13,992 nt of DNA from BS750m-G28 sp035527235 (GTDB lineage Archaea > Thermoproteota > Bathyarchaeia > TCS64), in contig DATLAV010000081.1 of NCBI GenBank assembly GCA_035527235.1, forward strand, positions 1 to 13,992, read 5' to 3'. Below are positions 5,929-13,057 of this stretch, piece after piece (position 1 is the stretch's first letter; every line of letters begins with the position of its first letter). A model generated the notes under the pieces. It was not told the origin of the DNA, searched no databases, and saw only the letters and a list, made by a program, of their open reading frames with translations. A program made the translations under genes and the position numbers.

Positions 5929-7081
5929 CTGTCTCGACCTTCTCCTGGGCCTGCTCCTGTGTGAGTGACTCCTTCAGCTGTGCGAGCCTCCCCGTTATCA
6001 TGGAGAGAAGCTCTTCGACGTTGGTCCTCTCCTTGGCAGAGATAAATGCCCAGGGGAGGTCGAGTTGCTCCAGGTTCAGCTCCTCCTCGATTAGGGAGGG
6101 GCCCACCGTTGCGATGTCCAGCTTGTTGTATACGACGAAGATGCGCTCCCGGGGGATGCCCATCTCCTCGAGCAGCCTCACACCCTCCGCCAGCTTGATG
6201 CGGAGCGTGAGCAGGGGGTCCGACAGGTCGAAGAGAAGGATGACGAGGTCGGCGCTCCTCATGTCCTCGAGGTTGAGCTCGAAGCTCTTTATCAGCCTCG
6301 GGTCGAGGTCGATGACAAACCCGATGGAGTCAATGAACAGGAGGGTCGTCTCGTGATCCACGAAGCGCCGCTGGTACTTGCTGCTCAGGGTCGTGAATGG
6401 CTTGTCGCTGACGAGCTTGTCGTCACCCGTCAACGTGTTGAACAGACTAGTCTTCCCGGCGTTGTAGTAGCCCGCGATGCAGACCGTGGGGTAACCGAGG
6501 CTGCCCCTCTTCCTGATCCTCTGGCGCTTCTCCCTTGCGAAGGTCGCGATCTCCTTCCGGATGCTGGCCTGGCGCCTCGTCAGCTCCCTCATCTTGCTGT
6601 GGAAGGCGTACTCCCCCATGCTCCTGAAGAAGGGGCGGTCGTTGTGGTATCTGACGTTGGCCTCCAGCTTGAAGTAGGGGGCGAGTTTCTGGAGGCGGGC
6701 GGCCTCGATCTGGAGCTTGCTCAGGTTGTCCGACGCCCTCTGGTCGAAGATCTCGAGGGTCAACTCGTACCTGTCTACGACGTCGCAGCCCAGCTCCATG
6801 ATGAGGTTGAGCTTCTGGCTGCTCCGGAGGTTGTTGTAGAAGACGACGATGTTGACATTGTGGCGCTTGACGTACTTCCTCAGTTCCTTCACCTTACCGC
6901 TGCCCAGAAGGAACTTGGAGTAGGAGCGGTGACGGGACTGAACGAAGTCCCCTACTACCTCGATGTCCAGGGTCTCGACTAGGCGCCTGAGCTCGTCAAG
7001 CTTGACGCGGAAGACCACGTGGTCGTGGACGTTGGTCTTGAGCATGCAGAGGACTGCTCTTCCCTCGACGTTAGCCTGCAC
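5915..7081 (-). CDS. hflX: HflX-family ribosome-associated GTPase
   Basis: TRAFAC-class GTPase; bacterial HflX binds large subunits and splits stalled ribosomes. Of 388 residues, 1-160 form the HflX N-terminal domain, with SKFLLGSGKVKELRKYV near 55-71 and DRYELTLEIFDQRA near 103-116. A basic helical linker (165-192) follows, then the G domain. G1 is GYYNAGKTSLFN at 204-215, where bacterial HflX has GYTNAGKSTLFN. G3 is DSIGF at 251-255, G4 NKLD at 319-322 and G5 SAK at 348-350. The glycine-rich linker of bacterial HflX (GxGExQLExDRR) is strongly altered to SMGEYAFHSKMRELTRR. The start is GTG at 7081, preceded by GGAG. It overlaps nth downstream by 14 bases. Family assignment is firm; the archaeal function is inferred. 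Confidence 0.93.
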   Translation of the reverse strand: MQANVEGRAVLCMLKTNVHDHVVFRVKLDELRRLVETLDIEVVGDFVQSRHRSYSKFLLGSGKVKELRKYVKRHNVNIVVFYNNLRSSQKLNLIMELGCDVVDRYELTLEIFDQRASDNLSKLQIEAARLQKLAPYFKLEANVRYHNDRPFFRSMGEYAFHSKMRELTRRQASIRKEIATFAREKRQRIRKRGSLGYPTVCIAGYYNAGKTSLFNTLTGDDKLVSDKPFTTLSSKYQRRFVDHETTLLFIDSIGFVIDLDPRLIKSFELNLEDMRSADLVILLFDLSDPLLTLRIKLAEGVRLLEEMGIPRERIFVVYNKLDIATVGPSLIEEELNLEQLDLPWAFISAKERTNVEELLSMITGRLAQLKESLTQEQAQEKVETVGKG

Positions 7082-7139
7082 ATCATCTCTCCTGTCCCCG
7101 GCTGATATGAATCTATCCTATGATACGCTATACCCTAGT

Positions 7140-7448
7140 TCAGTCCAACAGGAGGGCCTCGTAGCAGGAGAGATGGTACCATTTCACCTTACTGCCCTTC
7201 CGGGAAGGCTTGGACATCACCATGTCGTACAGATTGAATTCCCTTCCGCACTGGGAGCATCGGAACTCCTCCCCAAACCTCGCAACCATCGACTCATAGA
7301 CGCCCTTCTTCAGGGCGTAGATCCTGTAACGCGGCAACCTGGAACACTCAGAACTTGTCCAATATGGGTCGTCCGTGATGTAATAAGTAATTTCCGTCGA
7401 CCAATTGAGGGAAAAAAGGCCTTGACACGTAAAGTTGGCCTCACTCAT
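7140..7448 (-). CDS. Small protein with CxxC/HxxC zinc-binding motif
   Basis: A 102-residue protein of unknown function. The C-terminal half has CSQCG (C64, C67), a basic connector, and YHLSCYEALLLD (H92, C95), so a single C2HC-type zinc site is likely. The pattern resembles small zinc-ribbon proteins common in Thaumarchaeota and Bathyarchaeia, from memory of the style of those proteins. The N-terminal 37 residues look less conserved and the DNA there is AT-richer. There is no clear ribosome binding site before the ATG at 7448, so a TTG at 7337 (LPRYRIYALKKGVYE) is an alternative start. It begins 20 bases after the MFS stop and may be the last gene of that run or have its own promoter. Confidence 0.7.
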   Translation of the reverse strand: MSEANFTCQGLFSLNWSTEITYYITDDPYWTSSECSRLPRYRIYALKKGVYESMVARFGEEFRCSQCGREFNLYDMVMSKPSRKGSKVKWYHLSCYEALLLD

Positions 7449-7468
7449 ATTTCGCGATACTTCGGTGC

Positions 7469-8686
7469 CTAGAGTGCTTCATCAGGCTCCGTGAGGGTTG
7501 CCTCGTCCTTCCTCAGGAGGACGTAGAAGAGGGGGCCTAGGACGGCAAGCAGCCCCGTTCCTAGGTACGCGGGCAGGTTAAGGGACGTCTCCATGAGCTG
7601 TCCCCCGAGCCAGGGCGCCACGATCCCTCCGGCCTGGTTGGCCATCATCCTGACGCTGGTGGCACTCGACTTCTCGTCCTCTTGGAGAAGCTTCATGTAG
7701 AGAGAGTTTACGAGGGGGTTCGCCGTCGCCCGCAGGCTGAGGCGGAAGACGTAGAGGACGGAGACCCACATGAAGCTGGGGGCGAGGGGGATCAACAGGT
7801 AGAAGGGAGTCGCCAGCCCGAACATGACGGCGATCGCCCTCAGGGTGCCCAGCCTCTTGGAGATCCTCGGGGCGACGGCATTGGCCCCAGCGGAGACGAA
7901 GTTTGTCATGAAGAAGAGGGCGCCGAGGGCGTCGGACTTTACGCCGAACTTGGTGTTTACGTAGTAGGGGAAGAGGTTGAAGAAGACGTTCCCGCTCACC
8001 ATGCTTATGAAGCTCAGGACGGCGTACTTGGCGATCACTCCCTTCGAGGTGATAGTGAGCCTGAACCCGTTGTTTCCGTTCGGCTCCTCGACCTCCCTGA
8101 GGGAGAGGAGGTAGAAGAACGTTTGGACGAGCATGAGCAGCGCCGCCACCGCTATGACGCTCCAGTATGAGGCGAACGGGCTGAAGCCGTACCCCTCCAC
8201 CAGCAGGGGCGGGACGAAGCCCACGAGGCTCCCTAGGGACATGGTAAAAATGTTGATGAAGCCCCAGAGCCCGAAGGCCTGGTCCATCTCATCCTTGTCG
8301 AAGAAGGAGGAGTAGAGGGGCGTAAGCACGACGAAGGTGGCGTTGCTGAGACCGATCAGGAAGAAACCGAGGGCAAAGAGGGGGTAGGTCCGGGCGACGA
8401 GGATGATGGCCGTTGCAGACAGGATACACAGGAAACCGAGGATCATCATACTCTTCTTGCCGTACCTGTCCGCCAGCAACCCTGCTGGGATTGTTAGTAT
8501 CGCCGCGCCCAGGGGGTTCATCATGACCATGGAGCCCAGCGCTGAGCTGTCGAAGCCGAGGGTGATCAGATAGAGCTGGAAGACGACGTTGATCATCCCG
8601 TTTCCTACGCCGTTCAAAGCGGAGGCGAGGAGAAACATCTTGGCATTGGTCGAGACGCGTTCCGGGATGTATGATTTCAGGTCCAT
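7469..8686 (-). CDS. MFS transporter (third, divergent member)
   Basis: A 405-residue major facilitator superfamily membrane protein with about 12 predicted hydrophobic segments in two halves. The loop 2-3 signature is AGLLADRYGKKSMM near 68-81. The equivalent in the second half is degenerate (APRISKRLGTLRAI near 272-285). A hydrophilic central loop lies near 196-215 (EVEEPNGNNGF). It is not an obvious close copy of the two upstream transporters: the N-terminus is shorter and the sequence differs throughout. It starts 3 bases after the stop of the preceding MFS gene. The substrate cannot be told; drug or metabolite efflux is the usual default guess for this type. Confidence 0.88.
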   Translation of the reverse strand: MDLKSYIPERVSTNAKMFLLASALNGVGNGMINVVFQLYLITLGFDSSALGSMVMMNPLGAAILTIPAGLLADRYGKKSMMILGFLCILSATAIILVARTYPLFALGFFLIGLSNATFVVLTPLYSSFFDKDEMDQAFGLWGFINIFTMSLGSLVGFVPPLLVEGYGFSPFASYWSVIAVAALLMLVQTFFYLLSLREVEEPNGNNGFRLTITSKGVIAKYAVLSFISMVSGNVFFNLFPYYVNTKFGVKSDALGALFFMTNFVSAGANAVAPRISKRLGTLRAIAVMFGLATPFYLLIPLAPSFMWVSVLYVFRLSLRATANPLVNSLYMKLLQEDEKSSATSVRMMANQAGGIVAPWLGGQLMETSLNLPAYLGTGLLAVLGPLFYVLLRKDEATLTEPDEAL

Positions 8687-8689
8687 GTC

Positions 8690-9970
8690 TTACGCCCCGT
8701 TAACATCCTCCGTTTTGGGCTCTTCTATGAACAGAGCCGTGACCACGAGTATGGGAAGTAGGAATAAGACCTGGGCCTGCCAGGGCAGCGCGTGGGACAC
8801 ATTGTCGTACATGAAGCCCCCTATCAGCTGACCGAAGGCCGAGGCGATCAGCGTGAAGAAGCCCATGGAGCCGGACACCTTCCCCCTGTGTTTCTTGGGG
8901 ACGAGATCGGCGATGAGGGCAGAGGAGGCGGCCATCATGATGACCTGGAGCACTCCGACGAGGGGCATCGCCAACAGGAGCCTGTAGAAGTCACCCCAAA
9001 TGAACAGGGGCATGATGAGTATCCAGAGTAGGTAGGCCACGATGAGAGGCCTCTTCTTGCCGTACTTGTCGATGAGCTTGCCGATGGGGATGGCGAAGAT
9101 GATCATCGAGACGAAGAGCGTGGTCAGTATGAACGTCCACCTGATCTCATCGATCCCCAGGTCATCGATGATCCAGAACAGCATTATGGGCTGAAATAGG
9201 CCTGTTGCGAATGCTCCTACGACGTCCGTAATGAAGAGCACGAGGGCGGACCTAGGGAGCTCGCTCCAGACACTCAGACCCTCGGATATCGACTTTGGGT
9301 ATATGTTCACGAGCTCTCTCATGTTCACCCTCTCCGGGGCGGTGATCGTCTCCTTGAGCCTGAGGCGGAAGATCCCCGCGACGACGAAGGCGAGCGCTAC
9401 GATCCCGTAACCCAGCCTCATGCTGGGTATCAGGCCTAGCTGTACGTACAGCCACCCCGCGATGATGGGGGCTGGGGTCGTGGACACGCTGTTTATGAGG
9501 TTCATGATGGAGAAGCCCATGCCCCGCTTATCGGAGGGCAGGGAGTCGGCTATGATGGCGTTCAGGGCCGGACTGTAGATCATGCACAGGCCGTTGATCA
9601 CCGCCCCGAGCATGATGGTCTGCCAGTTGGGTGCTAGAGCGTAGAGGATGTAGGCGACTGCGACACCGAATGTCATCGTGGATATGAGCCACTTCCTACC
9701 GTACTTGTCCGCCAGGTATCCACCCGGGAACTGGACTAGGGACCTGACGATGAGCGACACGAACGCGATGAAACCGACGATGGAGGCCGAGCCCCCGAGC
9801 GCCTTCACGTACAGGCCGTAGTATGTGGCGGGCATCTCCCTGGCGAAGTCCATCAGGATCCAGCTGAGGACGAGGACCAGGAAGTTACCCTGGATGAACC
9901 CGAACTCGGAGCGGATTCGACCGATGAAACCGAGCTTTGTTTCAGAGGCTACTTTTTCTTCGTCTGCCAT
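8690..9970 (-). CDS. MFS transporter, paralogue of the upstream MFS gene
   Basis: A 426-residue MFS permease with about 12 hydrophobic segments. The signature loops GGYLADKYGRKWLI (83-96) and GKLIDKYGKKRPLI (297-310) are present in both halves. Conserved spots include DFAREM (41-46), APNWQTI (113-119) and DSLPSDKRGMG (142-152). By hand alignment without gaps, about 90 of 158 residues at 18-175 are identical to the next upstream transporter (9997-11295), so the two arose by duplication. The ATG at 9970 has a GAGG-type ribosome binding site and lies 26 bases after the previous stop. The charged RxRSEFGFI(Q/R)GN opening shared by both is unusual and may be a cytoplasmic contact. Substrate unknown. 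Confidence 0.9.
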   Translation of the reverse strand: MADEEKVASETKLGFIGRIRSEFGFIQGNFLVLVLSWILMDFAREMPATYYGLYVKALGGSASIVGFIAFVSLIVRSLVQFPGGYLADKYGRKWLISTMTFGVAVAYILYALAPNWQTIMLGAVINGLCMIYSPALNAIIADSLPSDKRGMGFSIMNLINSVSTTPAPIIAGWLYVQLGLIPSMRLGYGIVALAFVVAGIFRLRLKETITAPERVNMRELVNIYPKSISEGLSVWSELPRSALVLFITDVVGAFATGLFQPIMLFWIIDDLGIDEIRWTFILTTLFVSMIIFAIPIGKLIDKYGKKRPLIVAYLLWILIMPLFIWGDFYRLLLAMPLVGVLQVIMMAASSALIADLVPKKHRGKVSGSMGFFTLIASAFGQLIGGFMYDNVSHALPWQAQVLFLLPILVVTALFIEEPKTEDVNGA

Positions 9971-9996
9971 GGATTTTCCTCACAGTCACCATAAGA

Positions 9997-11295
9997 CTAG
10001 ACATTAAGGGTTTCTACCGGATTCTCCTTCTGGGATTCCTTGACGAACAGGTATGTTAGGACGAAGAACGGCACGTTGACCGCCCACAATATATACATGG
10101 GAAGCACCCTGGAGACGTTGTCGTAGATGTAGCCTCCCATGATCGAGCCGACCGAGGACGCTATGAGGAGGAAGAAACTCCTGGAGCCCAGTATCTTCCC
10201 CCTGTGCTCTTGGGGGATCAGGTCGGCGTTGAGGGCCTGAATCGCCGTCCCGAACAGGATGTTGACCAGGGCGATGACGGGTGCGATGATCATGACCTTG
10301 ACGAAGGTGCCGGTTATCATGAAGGGCATCGCGATCGCGATCAGCACGGACGCAATCAAAATCGGCTTCTTCTTCCCGATCTTGTCGACGAGCTTCCCGC
10401 ACGGGATGGCGAGGGCGATGACCGAGACGGAGATCGCCGTACCGACGTACGCCAGCTCCATGGGGGTGAAGCCCAGGACCTCCGTGACGTAAAAGATAAA
10501 CGTGACGTTGAACATCGTGTTGGGGATGATGAACATCAGTTGTATCAAGAGGAGTGCCAGGACGGCCTTCGGCACTTCATCCCATGCCTTGATGCCGTCG
10601 ATGAAGGTACGGGCACCTGTGAACGAGCGGAGTACCTCCCTGCCGCTGATGGGCTCGGGGTTCTCAAGAGTCTCCTTGAGCCTCGTCCTCAGGAGGCCGG
10701 AGATGAGGAAGGCAACGACGACGAAGCCGAAGCTTATTCTCGTCCCCGTGACGAGCCCGAAGTTGAGGTATAGAAGCCCTGCCAGCATTGGGGAGGGGGT
10801 CGTCGACGCGCTGGTAACGAGGTTGATGATTGAGTAGCCGGTCCCCCGCTTCTCAGAGGGGATCGAGTCCATGACCAAGGCATTGAAGGCCGGAGTGTAC
10901 ATGAAGCAGATCTCGCTAAGTATCACCCCTAGCAGTATCGTCTGCCAGTTGGGCGCGAACATGAAGAACAGGTACGCGAAGGCAGCCAGTATCGTCATGC
11001 TGTAGATGATCCTCTTCCGGCCATACTTGTCGGCGATGTAACCTCCGGGGAACTGCATCAGCGCGCTCGTGATCTGGGACGCCGCGCCGAGGAGGCCGAC
11101 GGTGGAGGCGGTGCCACCGAGGGCCTGGACGTAGAGGGGGTAGTAGGTGAAGGCCATCTCCCTCGTGAAGTCCGTGAGGAGCCAGCCTACGAGGATCAGC
11201 AGGAGGTTTCCCCTGATGAAGCCGAACTCGGAGCGCACACGGCCGAGGATGCCCCCCTGGCCGTCCTGATCTATGGTAACATCTGCCTCTGTCAT
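9997..11295 (-). CDS. MFS transporter, first of a tandem pair
   Basis: A 432-residue MFS permease with about 12 hydrophobic segments, signature loops GGYIADKYGRKRII (84-97) and GKLVDKIGKKKPIL (300-313), and DSIPSEKRGTG (143-153) after segment 4. Closely related to the following gene (8690-9970): same length, same RxRSEFGFIxGN opening, and shared DFxREM, APNWQTI and STTP blocks. It follows the bactofilin-like gene by 28 bases. GGGGGAG lies about ten bases before the ATG at 11295, and a possible 6-bp hairpin sits between the genes. Membership in this gene run suggests a link to the scaffold protein, but the substrate cannot be inferred. Confidence 0.9.
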   Translation of the reverse strand: MTEADVTIDQDGQGGILGRVRSEFGFIRGNLLLILVGWLLTDFTREMAFTYYPLYVQALGGTASTVGLLGAASQITSALMQFPGGYIADKYGRKRIIYSMTILAAFAYLFFMFAPNWQTILLGVILSEICFMYTPAFNALVMDSIPSEKRGTGYSIINLVTSASTTPSPMLAGLLYLNFGLVTGTRISFGFVVVAFLISGLLRTRLKETLENPEPISGREVLRSFTGARTFIDGIKAWDEVPKAVLALLLIQLMFIIPNTMFNVTFIFYVTEVLGFTPMELAYVGTAISVSVIALAIPCGKLVDKIGKKKPILIASVLIAIAMPFMITGTFVKVMIIAPVIALVNILFGTAIQALNADLIPQEHRGKILGSRSFFLLIASSVGSIMGGYIYDNVSRVLPMYILWAVNVPFFVLTYLFVKESQKENPVETLNV

Positions 11296-11310
11296 CTTGG
11301 AACTCCCCCA

Positions 11311-11326
11311 TAATCTGTTTAGATTA
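11311..11326 (-). repeat. Small inverted repeat between bactofilin-like and MFS genes
   Basis: The minus strand reads TAATCT-AAAC-AGATTA, a 6-bp stem with a 4-base loop. It includes the UAA stop of the bactofilin-like gene and ends just before the GGGGGAG ribosome binding site of the MFS gene. An adjoining AGATTAATCT palindrome (11321-11330) shares half of it. Stem is AU-rich and weak; it could affect coupling or be a chance motif. Confidence 0.3.
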
Positions 11327-12172
11327 ATCTGTGAGTGACCCGACCTTCTCGGGAGGACTCTCGACCTCAGCCTCGGGATGGACTGTTACTTTCCCGGTGT
11401 ACCGGACACGACCGACCCTGCAGCCCTCGCCGATGGTCACGTCACCCCCCGAGACGCTCTCACAGTACACGTTCTCGATGTAGACGCTCTTCCGACCGGT
11501 CAGGCTCTTGGTGTGGAGGTCTCCGTCGCGTTCCTCTCTCCAGAGGAGGCGCAGTATTATATTGACGCCCCTCCTTCCACCCTTCCTGATGTCCACAAAG
11601 TCGGCCTCGATTCCCCCGTCGACGTGGGATCTTTCCCTCCTCAGGCTCCCCTCGACGGTTCCAGCCACCAGCTTTCCCCCTATCTCGATGGATCCTTCGA
11701 AGTCCGTGTAGCCCCCGACGGTCACATCGCCGTTGGAGTGGAGCAATCCATTCGAGATGAGGTTTCCAGTGAGGTCGACTCCGCCCTCGATCCTTGATGT
11801 TCCTGAGACCCGCATGGAGCCTCCCTTGGCGTCCCCTCCGACAGTTAGGGTGCCGGAGGCCTTCAGGCTGTCGAAACCGACCTTCCCGTTGATTCTAGCT
11901 GTCCCGCTGAGATCGATAGTCCCGCCCTCAAGGTCGCCCTTGAAGGTCACGCTTCCGGAACCTATGACACGGTTAACTGAGATGCCGCCCGGCAGGGTCC
12001 CGGTGCCGCTCACTCTCACGAGTTCGGGGGAGAGCTGCCCGGTTCCGGCTATCCGGCCGTTTCCCAGGCCGGGTATGCTGAAGGTCCCCATCCCGCTTAT
12101 CCTCGTGTCGGGTAAGGGAGCCTTCATGGCATCCTCGTACTTTCTCATCCGCTCATCGGCGTTCTCGCTCAT
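11324..12172 (-). CDS. Bactofilin-like polymer-forming protein (beta-helix)
   Basis: A 282-residue protein built of short glycine-rich repeats: SGxG, SGT and GG motifs recur every 13-19 residues from about 24 to 172 (for example VSGTGT at 54, LSGTAR at 89, ASGTLT at 106, VSGTSR at 122). This spacing is what a right-handed beta-helix of the bactofilin/DUF583 type needs; such proteins self-assemble into filaments without nucleotide. The N-terminal 20 residues are polar and helical-looking. The C-terminal part (190-268) ends with IGEGCRVGRVRYTG, a signature also present in the bactofilin-like protein at the right edge. No signal peptide. It lies 14 bases after a 44-residue ORF within the ArsR-led gene run. 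Family assignment comes from repeat pattern, not a database match. Confidence 0.75.
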   Translation of the reverse strand: MSENADERMRKYEDAMKAPLPDTRISGMGTFSIPGLGNGRIAGTGQLSPELVRVSGTGTLPGGISVNRVIGSGSVTFKGDLEGGTIDLSGTARINGKVGFDSLKASGTLTVGGDAKGGSMRVSGTSRIEGGVDLTGNLISNGLLHSNGDVTVGGYTDFEGSIEIGGKLVAGTVEGSLRRERSHVDGGIEADFVDIRKGGRRGVNIILRLLWREERDGDLHTKSLTGRKSVYIENVYCESVSGGDVTIGEGCRVGRVRYTGKVTVHPEAEVESPPEKVGSLTD

Positions 12173-12186
12173 CAGGTCACATTCCT

Positions 12187-12321
12187 CTACTCGATGCCAC
12201 CTGCACTCTTGAGGGCATCACGTATCTCGACTAGGAGGACCTTCATCCGCCTCAGCCTCTCCTGGGTCTCCTTGACGACCTCCTCGTCGGACAACTTGGC
12301 GTACCGGGCCTCCTTCGACAT
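12187..12321 (-). CDS. 44-residue mini-protein, likely helical
   Basis: A short reading frame (MSKEARYAKLSDEEVVKETQ onwards) filling the gap between the membrane-protein gene and the bactofilin-like gene. It starts 2 bases after the preceding stop, with GGAGGAG about four bases before the ATG, one of the best ribosome binding sites in the window, and it ends 14 bases before the next gene. The protein is charged and helical-looking. Its C-terminal LLVEIRDALKS closely resembles LLGEIRDALKA at the end of the upstream membrane protein, and the DNA there is also alike, which suggests a partial duplication. No known function. The alternative is untranslated spacer, but the RBS, spacing and protein-level similarity argue for a gene. 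Confidence 0.68.
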   Translation of the reverse strand: MSKEARYAKLSDEEVVKETQERLRRMKVLLVEIRDALKSAGGIE

Positions 12322-12323
12322 CT

Positions 12324-12656
12324 CTACTCCTCCACCGCCTTCAGGGCGTCGCGTATCTCGCCGAGGAGGGTGACGACCTCGTCGAACTCCTCAAGGTTCG
12401 TCCTCTGCTGAACCCTCAGGGCCTTGAGCCGTTCCCGTTCAACCCTGAACGAGTCGTCGCCGCTGTCGCCAAGGGGGCCCATGACGACCCCGACGATGCC
12501 CATGCCGCCTCCGATGATGATGCCGGCGACAGAGATGAACGCAGCGGTCCATCCGTTGAAGCCGTAGTTGATGGTGGCGTAAAGGCACGCCACGGGTACG
12601 CCCAAGCCTATCGCTATGACTGCGAGGCCGAGCACGATAGTTGATGTCTTCGCCAT
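12324..12656 (-). CDS. Small membrane protein with two TM segments and coiled-coil tail
   Basis: A 110-residue protein of unknown function. Residues 6-28 and about 38-61 are hydrophobic, the second with glycine-rich GIIIGGGMGIVGVVMG, so two membrane spans are likely with both ends in the cytoplasm. Residues 70-110 are charged and predicted helical (RVERERLKALRVQQR, then LEEFDEVVTLLGEIRDALKAVEE), probably a coiled coil. The ATG at 12656 follows the ArsR stop with no gap, with GGAG upstream inside the regulator's last codons. The following mini-protein repeats the tail motif. A membrane anchor or partner for the downstream bactofilin-like scaffold is my inference from context. Confidence 0.75.
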   Translation of the reverse strand: MAKTSTIVLGLAVIAIGLGVPVACLYATINYGFNGWTAAFISVAGIIIGGGMGIVGVVMGPLGDSGDDSFRVERERLKALRVQQRTNLEEFDEVVTLLGEIRDALKAVEE

Positions 12657-12971
12657 CTAACTCTCATCTCCTTCACTGAAGATCTGCCGGATGTTCTCCG
12701 CCGTCAGGACGATCTCGAAGTTGGTGGGGGCGTAGGTCTTCGTCGTGGGATGCCCTTCCGCCTTCAGCTCCGCCTTGATCTCTTCCACTAGTCCCATCTT
12801 CCTCAATCCTTTAAGGTGAAGATGCGTGAGAGGGTAAGACAGCTTCAGCTCCTTGGCCAAAGCATATGCGTGCTTAGGCTTCACCGCGAGGGACGCCAGT
12901 ATCGTCAGCCTCGTCGGGTTCGCGAGCGCCTTGAGGGTCTTCACGAACCTGTCACGCGTGTCTTCGCTCAC
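12657..12971 (-). CDS. ArsR-type winged-helix transcriptional regulator
   Basis: A 104-residue DNA-binding regulator. KTLKALANPTRLTILASLAV at 11-30 is the ArsR-family hallmark. The helix-turn-helix follows (YALAKELKLSYPLTHLHLKGLRKMGLVEE, 36-64), then the beta wing. There is no ELCVCDL-type metal site, so it probably does not sense arsenite-type metals. The start is GTG at 12971, with GGAG upstream; an ATG at 12988 is in a six-codon frame that ends at this GTG. Just upstream lie a TATA box and a repeated TATAAGA/TCTTATA motif, so autoregulation is likely. It leads the run containing the membrane protein, mini-protein, bactofilin-like and transporter genes. Confidence 0.87.
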   Translation of the reverse strand: MSEDTRDRFVKTLKALANPTRLTILASLAVKPKHAYALAKELKLSYPLTHLHLKGLRKMGLVEEIKAELKAEGHPTTKTYAPTNFEIVLTAENIRQIFSEGDES

Positions 12972-12989
12972 TTGTTCTCCACGCTCATG

Positions 12990-13027
12990 TATAAGATATT
13001 TCTTATATATATAAAGTTATTCTTATA
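12990..13027 (-). promoter_or_regulatory. Promoter and probable operator of the ArsR-led operon
   Basis: TATAAGA-TATT-TCTTATA at 12990-13007 is an inverted repeat with 7-base arms. A further TCTTATA lies at 13021-13027, exactly 20 bases (two helical turns) from the same half-site at 13001. The run TTTATATATATAA on the minus strand (13015-13003) is a strong archaeal TATA box, with transcription start expected near 12980-12985, close before the GTG at 12971. A dimeric winged-helix repressor bound here would block TBP or polymerase. Binding by the adjacent regulator is inferred. Confidence 0.65.
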
Positions 13028-13057
13028 CAAAGGTTGGGTGGGGGAGCGGGACGCCTA

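Noticed and set aside
7119..7134. TATA-like sequence upstream of hflX
   Set aside because: AT content is modest and the match is poor; co-transcription from upstream cannot be excluded, so no promoter is called.
10204..10773. 189-codon plus-strand frame opposite an MFS gene
   Set aside because: Highly charged Asp/Gly/Arg-rich sequence typical of the complement of a membrane protein gene; no domain seen.
12657..12971. ArsR protein as a metal or arsenite sensor
   Set aside because: The metal-binding cysteine motif in the recognition region is absent and no arsenic or metal resistance genes are nearby.
12968..12988. Six-codon frame from an ATG just ahead of the ArsR GTG start, considered as a leader peptide
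   Set aside because: The ATG probably lies at or upstream of the predicted transcription start (12980-12985), so it would not be translated.
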